Source: Actinomucor elegans
Lineage: Eukaryota > Mucoromycota > Mucoromycetes > Mucorales > Mucoraceae
Direction: 5' to 3'
Length of the DNA: 64,000 bases
NCBI GenBank assembly: GCA_026027325.1
Contig: JAMSLZ010000007.1
Coordinates: 1,302,001 to 1,366,000, forward strand
A program made the translations under genes and the position numbers. The notes below the pieces were generated by a model. It made no database searches. It saw nothing but the letters and a program-made list of their open reading frames with translations, and was not told the DNA's origin. Numbering within the stretch: the first letter of the stretch is position 1; each line of letters begins with the position of its first letter. Shown here one piece after another: positions 11,922 to 24,509 of this stretch.

Positions 11922-13169
11922 TTACCAACGAACCCAGGTATTTCTGAACTGATCAGCGAATGAATGCATTTCACTGGAACAATCACTTTGAGCACGCTTA
12001 TCCAAAGCAGCGGGCAACTAAAAGTCAGTTAGTATCACACATTTAATAAGTCGTTAGCAAAAATACCTCTTTGCTCAGAAATTCAATACGGTTTTTATGA
12101 CTTGGATGTGTGCTAGCAAACTGAGGAACGCTGGCTTCACCAGCAGATTCCATACGTCTCCACACTTGTATTGCCTCTCTTGGATCAAAACAAGCCTGAG
12201 CCATCAACTGCATACCGATACTATCTGCCTCTGTTTCGCACTTTCGAGAAAATGGCATCATCATCATAAAATTGAGTGTTAAACGGTTGAAAATAAAGGA
12301 AGGATCGATACCAAATAATGTTAGAGTAAGTTGAGCTGCTAATAGTATCTTTGCAAAGCTTAATTTTTCAGCGCTATGACGAGCCAATTGATGTGAAATC
12401 TCATGTCCCAGAACAGCAGCCATGCCATCTAAATATAATAATTAGAACAGGTATAAGCTTTTGGATTGCCCTATAGATACCTTCATTTTGAACAATGGGT
12501 AGAATACCAGTGAATACAAACACTTTTCCACCGGGAAGAACGAATGCGCTAGATAAAGTATTAACACAAGGATCATTTCTCTAGTTAACTAATCGTATAC
12601 TTGCTTTCTTTCTGGCGAATCCACGACATAGAATTCCCATTTCATATCTTCCATACCAGACACTTGAATTAATCTCCTGGCTACTCTTTTAACAAACCTT
12701 GTATAGGGATGATTTGGAGGCAAAATACGGTGTCCAAACTGATGCATCACTTCCTTGTAAGCCTGTATCGCCATAGCTTGGATTAAGCATTAGTAATCAT
12801 TGTGTTGAAAAGTCTACACCAGTTCTCACCTTCTTCTTGTCGAGGAGTGACACTCATGAACCGAGCTCGACCACTAATGGGCACCTTTTCTAAATGAGTA
12901 ACATAATAACCTCCAAACATGACTACGCCTGTGCCAACAAACAGCAATACGCGTTTAGATTTGTAAAATGGTACTTTTCGATTGTGTTGGAAACGGGTAT
13001 AACCGTCCAAGACTTGTATGGGAGATCGGTAAGGGGTTGGTGGTGGAAAGCGCGATGGAGTTGCGAAGCTTCGAGTCCATGGCCGTTGTACATGGACAGA
13101 AGGACGTACATGGCACTTTCCTTTGAATGACTGTAATAATATGTTTCTACCGACTCCTAGTGAATTCAT
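11922..13169 (-). CDS. OMA1: Mitochondrial inner-membrane metalloendopeptidase Oma1
   Basis: Stress-activated M48 zinc protease of the mitochondrial inner membrane; relatives cleave OPA1/Mgm1-type and other membrane proteins. Exons: 13169-12830, 12776-12605, 12548-12481, 12428-12067 and 12017-11922, giving 345 aa. The N-terminus is basic and Ser/Thr-rich as for mitochondrial import. A single membrane segment lies near residues 72-92 (VLLFVGTGVVMFGGYYV). The protease core has AFVLPGGKVFVFTG, the zinc site HEISH at 202-206, and the third ligand region CETEAD (Glu260). The end (MHSFADQF..) fits the family. The exon 2/3 joint works only with a GC donor (AAA|GCAAGT), which restores ..ERNAFVLPGGK; the nearby GT would shift the frame. 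The gene converges with CWC21, with about 190 bp between the stop codons. Confidence 0.95.
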
Positions 13170-14476
13170 TCTTGTGATATCTAGGGTGAAGAAAAAAGAA
13201 CATATATCAATGGAGTTTTACCATAATTCAAATGAAGCGGCGCTCACACAAAAGTTCTTTTGGTATGATATCATATTAAAGTCGACATTACTAGAGACGA
13301 AAATCGGATTTATGAGTCATAACCAGTTCATGTAAATGCTTGAGGAGCTGACAAGTAGGAATTTACCGCTGCATCTATCAAATCCTCAGCAATATTAATT
13401 GTAATACGGCCAGCAAAGCCACTAGTATGAGCATGAACCTAATGATGAAATCTAGCCTGAGAAGTCTGCCCACTTTTAATTTTATTTTATTTTATTTTTT
13501 TATTTTTCGACCAATTCAAATTTAATGTCACATCTAATGACTTGCACATGTTCAGAATGAAGAATCGCTTACTCTAGAGCTAGTTCATCTAAAGTAGAAA
13601 CAGTATACTTTATATGAATGATTGGCAATAATTTACACACATCTCACGTAAATTGGCAATGACCAATATATCTTTTGCTTAATCACAATATGATGAGTAA
13701 TTTATACTTAGAATTGATCGACATGTTGATCAAAGCATTATTTTACTAAAAAGCGTTTGATGAACATTGCTTACCAATAATTATCTGTAAATTATATGTG
13801 TATTTCATATAAACATGATCTAATGATCAGTATATGATCAAATATCGCATTAGAACATTATGCTCAAAATGAGCTGCTTCATCTGTTCAAATCTGATTTA
13901 ATTGAAATGCAATTCAATATATACCCTACTTGTCAATAGTTCAGTGTTGTTTTTATGTGTTCTTTATAGCTTATAAATATGTGTATATCTCATCCGATTT
14001 CGGTTAAATATCTCATCTAGTAGAAAAACTATACCCAGAATGAACTACCGCATCTATTAAAGGTGTAAATGTCGAATTTAATTTGTTTTTCAGTTAGTCA
14101 TGCCCTTATTAATGCCATAGGAGTACTGTTTTGAATTTTCATGTCCTTTTTTTTGAGAATTCACGCCAGACATGGTCATGACACTCTTTTTGAAAGATAA
14201 GGCGTTACCATGTCTCGGAAACTCGGCTTTTCATTAACTGTATGCATTGACATGCAATTGTCAATTAGCGGACAACGAATATATGTAGTAATTCAATTAT
14301 AATCTAGCCAATCAAACATACCATATATTCAACGAATTCACACACAGCTTAAATGTCATTAAAGGAACACTCACCACATGGAAACAAACCCCTTCGCCTT
14401 TTCCCCTTTTATTTACTCAATAAACGTAGAAACTCTTCTACGATCTCTTTATTTTTCTTTGTTCTTTCTCTAAAAC
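13170..14476. other. Intergenic, 1.3 kb, repeat-bearing
   Basis: Shared upstream region of OMA1 (-) and the MAP kinase gene (+). Its middle (about 13.5-14.1 kb) holds several degenerate two-box repeat copies, listed separately. A 70-codon plus-strand ORF at 13123-13335 overlaps OMA1 exon 1 antisense and is rejected. A pyrimidine-rich tract (CTTTATTTTTCTTTGTTCTTTC) sits directly upstream of the kinase ATG. Confidence 0.55.
13864..14058. repeat. Two degenerate copies of a dispersed two-box repeat
   Basis: Box 2-like 'CAAAATGAGCTGCTTCATCTG' lies at 13864-13884. A fuller copy has box 1 'GATTTCGGTTAAATATCTCAT' at 13995-14015 and box 2 'CAGAATGAACTACCGCATCTA' at 14036-14056. The same two boxes, in the same order and about 20 bp apart, recur at 29.5 kb and, inverted, at 58.8 kb. 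All copies are intergenic, and no terminal repeats or coding capacity are visible. Confidence 0.5.
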
Positions 14477-15990
<1,514 letters not shown>

Positions 15991-17506
15991 AGAAGCATCC
16001 TCAACTGATACCTTTTCACTTATAATCTCTTGTTTTAAATACTATTCTTCAGCTAAATATTAAAGATTGCAGTATGCCAAAGAAAAGTGTGGAATGGATG
16101 GAGATCTAGAATAAACGAGCAAACCATGAAGGAAGTATTGCTTAGAAACATCAATTCGTGTTTTATCCTTTCTATTTGATGAATATGAATTCGTGTAGGC
16201 CATTGAGAAGGATATTGTATATAGGCAAACGTTATATTCAGATCAATTTACAATGATATACTTATGAAAATAATGATATACATTATTACAACGATTCAAA
16301 GCAGCCTAATTGCTCACTACTCATTTGACTATTAATTCATGTTATGACAAGTGACGACATATAGTAATAATACGATACAGAAGTTTTCATTGGTTGGCCA
16401 TGGTTGAACCGAAAGAAGCATCTAATCACAGAACTTTGTCTATATTGATAAAAAAAATCAAGATACATCAACTATCCTCAATTAAAATATATAGAAAGAC
16501 TTGTTTTCTCGATGAATTGCTTTCAAAGGCTGTATATTGCAATTGGCAGGATATGCCCTATTGAGCGGCAACTGGAGTGGGGATTTAAATAACCATGTTG
16601 ATTCGAACTATAGTTACAAGCTGCGTTCATTGTTCAGGATTAGGATAGACTATTAATTGTGTTGCAACATAGTTGGAAGGATATGATTCTTTTTAAAAAG
16701 CTACTTTTCAAAACTGTATACTGTAATAGATAGATGTCAAAGGTTAGTATATGCCGATATACAAAGATTGAAATGTTTTGTGCGATACAATGTATAATCA
16801 CTTAGTTGAGTCTATTTTTCAATAGCAAACCGAGATACATCAATGGTTTTCAGGAAAAATATAGAGAACAGCAATACGCTCTTTTGAGTGAACTAATGTT
16901 CATAGCTCTTCATTTGGCACAGAAGGCACTAAAGAGCTCTGAAGATATATTACTTGGTCGACCTAATTATCCATAAAGTGAGCGCACTATAGAATACAAT
17001 ACTATGCTCGATGTTCTAGATGGAGGTTCTATAAGATGAATATCGGCTTGATCAATAAGGTTTAATTTTATCACCATAGCTTGCACACTTGGCCAACTTG
17101 CAAGTGGCGCATAATGGACCCGTATGACATAGAATCAATGTTAAGATACTTATTCATGGAACACTTACAAGGGGCTCTTTGCTTATATTCTATTGTGTTT
17201 TAGGTGAGTTTTTAGCCAATAACTTCTTGGTTTCCTCTCTGCATTTATCTTGGCGACACAAGGCACTGGTAAGCATCCTGTACTTGTTTTTGTTACTCAA
17301 ACAATCATGTATAAGGAATGAAACACCTCAGCTCCCTAAGTCGGCCTTTGGTAAATGCCAAATCGTCGTAGATTTTGGCCAATCAGTTACTCGATTAGGT
17401 CTAAACCTTCCATTTTGTCGGGTCAGTTTTCTGTTACCACTAGTACTTATCGAGATTGTATTATAAATATGGGGTCATTCTGTCTATTTTTTTTTCGCTA
17501 GGTAAA
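15991..17506. other. Intergenic, 1.5 kb
   Basis: Downstream region of the MAP kinase and upstream region of the WC-1 gene. A 95-codon ORF at 17179-17466 lacks recognisable motifs. Segments near 16.45 and 16.83 kb share 'GATACATCAA..' and 'AAATATAGA..' stretches, weak evidence of an old duplication. No RNA gene is recognised. Confidence 0.5.
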
Positions 17507-19690
17507 ATGTCTCAACTTTCCAATGATAGACAGATAGCAACAGCTATTAATGAGTCCAACATTCCCGATTTAAATCAGCATACATTACAAGATCAACAAA
17601 TAGCCGAGATCCCTACTATTAACCTTGCACCTGTTGAAGTAGAACAGACAAACGAAGCGCCTTTAACAGGTGTATATTCAAGCTCTGGTTTTGATATGAT
17701 TGGTGTATTATCGAGACTTGTCAATAGGTAATGATATAGAACAAGTTGGTAAAGAAATTTTTGGTCTCATGGTTATTGGTAGGCCAAATCCACAGATCAA
17801 CTTAGGTCCAATTGATATGTCTTGCTCTTTCTTGGTAACAGATGCTCGTCAATATGATTGTCCTATTGTCTATTGTTCTCCAACATTTGAACATTTAACA
17901 GGATACTTGGCTAATGAGATTGTTGGTCGAAACTGTCGTTTCTTGCAAGCACCTGATGGTCAAGTTACTTGTGGCTCACGACGTACTTATACTGATAATC
18001 AAGCTGTATATCACTTGAAAACTCAAATGTTACAAAATAGAGAGCATCAAGCTAGTATTATCAATTACAGAAAGGGTGGCCAGGTAAACCAATATAATCT
18101 TGTAATGGATTGGCTCTTATATCTATTAGCCTTTTGTCAACCTAATTACTGTGATTCCTATCTGCGATGATAATAATGAAGTTGCATTCTTTGTCGGTTT
18201 ACAAGTGGATTTGGTAGAGCAGCCCAATGCCATCTTAGAAAAGATGAAAGGTAGCTACACTTGACATCCAATATAGAATACTTAAATTCTTGATAGATGG
18301 TACCTATATGGTGAACTACCAGCAAATGAACATTCCACCTTATATTCCTGGAAGCAGTAAAGTACTTTGTGGATCAACAGCTATGGTTATATATTAACTT
18401 TTAATTTTAAGGTTTCAGCTCGGAACCTGTGGATGATTATTTCCGCGAGTTGCCTACTACAGCTCCTGTGCCTTCTACCTTGGCTTCACCTGAAATCCTA
18501 CAGCTCGTCAATTGTACTGGAGCCAATGAACAGCAGCTTCAGCAAGAATGGAATAAACTTCTGTTAGATCAATCTGAAGATTTTATTCACGTGCTTTCCC
18601 TCAAAGGCTTTTTTCTCTACTGTTCTCGCTCATCTTCTCATTTACTGGAATATGATCCGGAAGAATTAGTAGGTCATCCTTTGAGTTCCATCTGTCATCC
18701 CTCTGATATTGTCCCTGTGATGCGCGAAATCAAAGAAGCTGCGGGCAACTCGGACAAAGTAATAAATTTTATCTACCGTGTACGTCGCAAGTATTCTGGC
18801 TATATGTGGATGGAATGCCAAGGCAAAATCCACGTTGATCAAAGCAAAGGTCGCAAATGCTTGGTCTTGTCAGGCCGAGAACGTCCTGTGTATAAATTGG
18901 TACATAAAGAAATTGTCCAAGCGACAAATATTACTCAAGGCCCTGAATTCTGGGCAAAAACCTCTTTGACTGGCCTCTTTTTGCATGTCACCCCAACTAG
19001 TGAGGACGTAGTTGGCTTCACTGCGGATGCTTTAAAATCTGCGACTATTTACAGACACGTTGGTGACAACAATGCACGTGATATTACGCGCGCTTTGGAG
19101 TTGGTTAAGGAAGGCCATATTGTGAACTTACACCACACGATGCAAAACAGCAAGGGTGATTATGTGCCTGTCTTTTCTACCTTTTATCCTGGTGATATCT
19201 CGTTTGGTGTTGGTCGTCCTTCATTTGCTTTGATCCAAATTAGAGCGAACGATAACAGCTCTATTCAAAATACATCTGTACTGGAATCCATGGCAGAAGC
19301 GCCTACAGATAGTGATGAAAATGTGTTTGCTGAACTGGAAACTGTCCGAGGTACTTCATGGCAATATGAACTGCATCAGCTTCAATTAGCCAATCGAAAA
19401 CTGAAAGAGCAAATAGAAAGTTACAATGATCCAAAATGCAAAAAGGTAAGTCTAATCAAAGCAAGTGCATCAACAAACAGACATTAACTGTATAACAGCA
19501 AAAGAAGAAAAAGAATGCTGGCGAATCTACAGATATTCCTAAAATGTGTGCACAATGTCAAAGCACAGACTCTCCAGAATGGAGAAAAGGGCCCAATGGG
19601 CCAAAAGAATTGTGCAATGCTTGTGGTCTTCGTTATGCAAAGATATTAGCTGCAAAGAAATCGGATTCGCAACAAGCTACGTCGGCTTAA
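17507..19690 (+). CDS. wc-1: White-Collar-1-type blue-light photoreceptor and GATA transcription factor
   Basis: Flavin-binding LOV photoreceptor that pairs with a WC-2 protein and acts in the nucleus on light-responsive promoters. Exons: 17507-17727, 17783-18083, 18130-18250, 18297-18356, 18412-19445 and 19499-19690, giving 642 aa. A LOV/PAS domain covers about residues 65-195. It carries the photoactive-cysteine motif GRNCRFLQ (Cys125) and the long-loop signature [11 protein letters not shown], so it should be light-competent. Two further PAS-like segments follow at roughly 260-360 ([16 protein letters not shown]..) and 370-480. A basic KKKKN stretch (580s) precedes a C-x2-C-x18-C-x2-C GATA finger (about 596-621, [22 protein letters not shown]). 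Mucoralean fungi usually have several WC-1 paralogues; which one this is cannot be decided here. Confidence 0.95.
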
Positions 19691-21530
19691 AACTATTATA
19701 CCATATTTTTTTTAACGACTTGAAGCTTCAACTAATTAATATAATAATTACTTTGCTCTTCATACTGATTTACGTTGTATCTTTTTTTTTGACAAGTTAT
19801 TCTATGATTATACTACAAATGCTGTTTTTCCTGAGAATACAGAATTCAAACGATGGGCTGGAGCATTCTTAATTTATGTATTGATATTTAGGATGAATTC
19901 ACAATCATCGACTTCAAAATTGGAATATAGCCCTTTCTATTCTGATTCCGCGTTTTAATTTACTAGAGCGAAGTGAAGGTTTAAGCAAAAATCCGGAGTA
20001 AATGCAAATCTCTCTTTTTTACCTGGAAATACTCCCCAGAGGGCGATGACAGCCGAACCAAGTGTAGCGAACACAGGTCTGGCTGGTATGCCATACTTTA
20101 TCTAATTGAACTGCAACGAATATAATGCATTGCAACAAATACCATATGCCCCATAACTACTGAATAATGAAGCACTTTATATCCAATAAAAAATTGTGCA
20201 TAATTTTTGTTACTATTGTTTAGCTACGTAAGAAATCCCACTCTATGAGAGGTGAAAAAGGGGCATCTCTAGGAAACAGCTCTGATATTTATATAGTGCA
20301 ATTCGCTAATAAGCTCCAGAGTATATTGCCTTGAAAGCCCTTGGTATTTCGAACTATGTTTCGCCATTCTAGTAAAGTCTACTGGTGGATTCAATCATAT
20401 GGTTTTGTTCTGTTGCAGAAACGTTGGCACATATCCGCTAGACAAATCGATACGCTTTCCTATATTTTTATTTGTCATCGGTCTTGCTTCGACTACTGGG
20501 ACCATAATTGTATTTAATAATAGTCTCATAAGCAGAAATTATGTAACTAGGACGCTTGTAACTTAAAAACAATGCTTCTTGATAGATCCCTTGAAAGACA
20601 CAACTATCATTGAATATGATATAAATGTAACAAAAATACCCATGGCGTCTGTAAGAGCTGTTTCAGTGCTCATCTTCTTAAATAATAGTATTATTTTGAT
20701 TTTCCTCTTTCTTTTGATAGTGCTTATTGCCATCTGCTATACCAGTAACCGATTGAAAAGTGCATGTATTTCGATACTATTAAAAAGTCTGTAAGTTTGA
20801 TATTATAAGAAGCTCTTAAACGACTAAAACATAGCCTATCGCTCTTAAACTAATTAAGAAAAATGATATGTTGAGCTATATGTTGGTTTAATCAATGGCA
20901 GATCCCATGAAATATTCTTACAATCTGTCCTTTTGTATATGTAGTTACAATTGATATGATGATTTAAGAAATGAAATTTTGAGCGATGAAGGTATATAGT
21001 TGTATTATTTCCATCACAATTAGTATACGCCTACATTTCATGTACATGAATAAAAATAGCATACATAATTAGGTAGGTTATTAAAGTAGATACTATTTAT
21101 ATATTCCCAATTGGAACGATGCAAATGCAAGTATACTCTTTGGCTGGATTCAATTGATATACACGCGATTTGTTCGATTATAGCTATCGTACATATTTAT
21201 ATCTCGATTCAGTCTGGTAAACTAGTGTTCTCATTACTTGTTCTTTGATCTTGGTTTTGATACAGAGATGTAACCCATTGAATCAAGTGATTATAACACA
21301 CCAATTACGCGTGATATTGGATCAATTTCACACTGTTCGTTACAGCTCAATTGACCAAAAATGGAATAACAAAGTTGATATATGTCAGTGGAGTTAACCG
21401 AATAACGGACCAGTACTCTGGTTCCTGAATTTCCCGGTTAAAAATGTATATAGGTCTAGACCTTGAGTGAACATACTAGTTGCCTAATCGGGCCACTTTT
21501 GCTAAACTAGGCCATTTTTCTGGAGCCATC

Positions 21531-21539
21531 ATGACTCAT
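21531..21539 (+). promoter_or_regulatory. AP-1/Gcn4-type site upstream of the MFS transporter
   Basis: The sequence ATGACTCAT is the full palindromic bZIP (Gcn4/AP-1) consensus. It lies 94 bp before the MFS start codon and about 40 bp before a TATA box. Drug transporters of yeasts are often controlled by bZIP factors, so this is a plausible operator, but a 9-bp match can arise by chance. Confidence 0.35.
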
Positions 21540-21577
21540 CATTTTCTGCACTAAATCTAGATTTGAGAGGCTCAGAA

Positions 21578-21589
21578 TATATATAAAAA
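21578..21589 (+). promoter_or_regulatory. TATA box of the MFS transporter gene
   Basis: TATATATAAAAA, 44 bp upstream of the ATG at 21633. The spacing allows a short 5' UTR. Confidence 0.45.
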
Positions 21590-21632
21590 CGTCTTGATCG
21601 ACGTTTGATCATACGCCCATTACATATAGTAA

Positions 21633-23504
21633 ATGAGTGAAATCGACAACGCTACAGCCACTAGAATTGAAAATAGATCTATGATGGACCGTCCTTTGTC
21701 AATCAAGGCCGTTGCTTCTGTTCCATACTATGATACATCTGACAACTGCTATAAAGAGCAAGAAGACTTTACATGTGCATCAGTTGATACTGATGTTTCA
21801 AGTGATGTTGGTATATTTAAAAGGATAATGGGCGATATTTATGCCAGTGACGACCCAAAAGTTGCATTTTCTCAAACTAAAAAGAATGTTATTGTGCTTT
21901 TGGTTGCAGTGATGGGTATTAATGGATCCATTGCTCAATTAATTTATATGCCTGGTATTTACCAAATGATGGAGGATCTTAATACCTCATTATTGGGCAT
22001 AGATGCTACAGTCTCTGCCTATATTGCATTTGCTGGTATTGCTGTAAGCAATTTAAACATGACTTCTTTATATATTGTTATGACTTATTTTATAAGCAGC
22101 CTTTGTTTTGGTCTAGTATGAGTGATGCCTATGGTAGAAAGCAAATGTACCTTTACAGCCTTTTTATTAGTGTCCTAGCTTCTATTGTGTGTGCTTTTTC
22201 TACTAATATTGCAATGCTGATTGTTTTTCGAGCAATCCAAGCATCGGGTGCTACGTCAAGTCAAACATTGGGTGCTGGAGTGATCTCGGATATGTTTGAT
22301 GTGACAGAGCGGGGCAGAGCATACGGTCTTTTCTTTGTGGGGTAAATTAAGTGTAACAGAAACTAGATAACAGCAACTAAATCGTAATATAGACCTCTGT
22401 TAGCTACAGTCATTGGCCCTACCGTCGGTGGCTTTTTGTGTCAATATCTTGGGTGGAGATCTACTTTCTATTTTGCCGCCATATTTGGTATGTGATAGCT
22501 AGTACTCAGGAATATGTTAACAATATAAATTCTATAGCTGGAAGCCTTTTGATTATGTCTGTCTTTTTGTTACCCGAGACTCTCCGAAAGCCTCGTTTGG
22601 TGATAGACGGCAAAGTTTCGAAGCCTAATGAACGATTTGTAGTTCTAAAGAATATGCGCACAGTATTTGGGCCAATGGCTCAAATGATTCTTGATCCAAC
22701 AGTAATCGTGATTACTCTCTACAACACGGTGATCTACGCATCCCTGTTCTTTTTAGTATGGAAGACCATGTATTTCAAATTTAGCAATAAGTGAGCTAAC
22801 TACTGTTACAATTAGAATCCTTCCATAACAGATACCTTTCAACAGGTCTATCATTTTAATTCATGGCAAGTTGGCCTTTGTTACCTCTGTCTTGGAATAA
22901 GTTTGATCTGTAGCTCTATCCTGAGTGGCACGTACGCAGATTATATTATAAAAAAACTTTATAGAACCAAAGGTGCAGAAAACGTAGAACCTGAAATGCG
23001 GCTCAAAGCCGCATACCCTTCTTTTATACTTATTCCTACTGGATTTCTGATATATGGGTGGGCTACTCAGTATGCAGTCGAGGTTTACGCACCACTTATT
23101 GGAATATTTATCTGTAAGTACCGATTCAAACGTTCAAGATAAGCTCATTAATTTGATTTGTAGATGGCTTAGGCCAAATGAACTCGTTGAATCCTACTTC
23201 AGTTTACTTGGTAGACTCTAAGCCTGGGAGGTCTGCTAGCGCAGTGGCTATCAATAACTGCGTTCGCTCAATCGCAGCAGCCATTGTAGCCATTTTTTCA
23301 ACTACGGTTGTTCGTATGGTTGGAACAGGAATTATGACTAGTATCTTGGCTGCCTTGGGATTTGCTAACGGTATTCTTTTGATTTCCGTCCGAGTCTATG
23401 GTCACAAATGGAGAGGAAGCTTTGAGAACAAGACTGGCACTACTGGCCCTAGTGATAATCGTGCCCAAGAAGCAAACGATAGGCCTTCTACTGATAGAGT
23501 TTAA
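21633..23504 (+). CDS. Major facilitator superfamily drug:H+ antiporter (DHA1 type)
   Basis: Plasma-membrane proton-driven multidrug exporter by family; the substrate is unknown. Exons: 21633-22043, 22100-22341, 22393-22487, 22538-22755, 22816-23113 and 23164-23504, giving 534 aa. A cytoplasmic N-terminus of ~90 residues precedes about 12 membrane segments. The loop 2-3 motif PLFWSSMSDAYGRK (MFS motif A), the FRAIQASGAT segment and GPTVGGFLCQYLGWRS (motif C region) identify the DHA1 clan. A central cytoplasmic loop separates the two halves, and the C-terminal tail is hydrophilic. The exon 2 acceptor is a NAGNAG (AAGCAG), so an extra Gln before Pro-Leu-Phe-Trp is possible. A TATA box and a bZIP site lie just upstream. 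Confidence 0.93.
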
Positions 23505-23728
23505 GGCATCTCTTGTATTAAATACATAAACGAGATTTTTTGACATTCAACATATTTAAATGATTGCACTGTTCCACTGCTAACTTTCAAGACTAATGAT
23601 CTGGTTACAGCCAATAAACCTTACAGGATAGAGTGAATTGAATGTCCGAGACTTTGGGTTTGACTAGGGTGACCTAAGAAAAAAAAAATTGCTCTCGTTT
23701 CTTTCCAACCCTTTATTCCAACTCACAA

Positions 23729-24447
23729 ATGGCTTTCCGTGCACCACCTTCAGGACTTGCCAAGCATGTTTCCAACATGTTAAAAGGCAAGCTATTGAAA
23801 CAACAACCTGTTTGGCTTCCAGTTGTCCAAGCTATTCCTCCTGGACCCAGTGTGATCAGATCTCAGAACCCAGAAGTCAACATTGCTGGTCAAACCGAAT
23901 TGGAACAAAGCTTGTTAAGCAAGCCTCCTCAACAACACCGTCTTCGTCATTCTGAAAAACATTTACGTACACCTCCTCCTCGACCTCGCGCCATTGTCTA
24001 CCCTGAAGATAAATTAAGAAGACAATTTTTCAAGGATCATCCTTTTGAACTGTCAAGACCCAAGGTGTTGGTGGAAAATGATTTGGGCATTAACCGTACT
24101 GACTTTAGTAAACTCATGTTGGACGGTATGCATCCTTCTCAAATCGACGGTGAAGCGTAAGTTCTTTTGGATTTTTTTTATAGTGTATGCAAGACTAATC
24201 CTGTTCATTTAGTGTCATCAAATATCAGCTCTATCTAATGACTCATGAGAAAATGCCTGAAAGAAAGGCCTATGCAAAGGCAACTTCAGAATTTTATGAA
24301 ATCCGAGCAAAGCAAGAAGAAGACGAAAGAGCCGCAAAAGAAAAGATGAACAATGTATTACAGACACTTCAAAGCAAAAAGTGGACTCAAAAGGGTCTTT
24401 ATCTCGAAGAAAGAGCCTTGAAGCAAGGTCAAACAACTCAATTTTAG
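23729..24447 (+). CDS. RSM25: Mitochondrial small-subunit ribosomal protein mS23 (Rsm25)
   Basis: Structural protein of the mitochondrial 37S ribosomal subunit. Exons 23729-24156 and 24213-24447 give 220 aa. The protein has the fungal mS23/Rsm25 look: a basic N-terminus with MLKGKLLKQQPVWLPVVQ, then the conserved centre RPRAIVYPEDKLRRQFFKDHPFE near residues 88-110, and a C-terminal Glu/Lys helix. The ATG is followed directly by GCT (Ala). The 3' end converges with the IML2-like gene, with only 62 bp between the stop codons, so the 3' UTRs probably overlap. Confidence 0.85.
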
Positions 24448-24509
24448 ATGTGTATAAATAATAAAAAAAGCTATTAGGATATATGTATAACAAAGGAGGG
24501 AGGGGTTTT

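Larger units (their letters stand above)
19691..21632. other. Intergenic, 1.9 kb
   Basis: AT-rich, with no gene I can support. A 71-codon hydrophobic ORF at 20579-20794 has no domain signature and no splice context. The last ~120 bp hold promoter-like elements of the MFS gene, listed separately. Confidence 0.55.

Noticed and set aside
12549..12600. A 20-nt GT-AG intron in OMA1 (GTATAC..CTAG)
   Set aside because: It keeps the frame but is far below workable intron length; the GC-AG intron gives the conserved sequence.
23298..23546. 82-codon minus-strand ORF over the MFS 3' end
   Set aside because: Antisense shadow of conserved transporter sequence.
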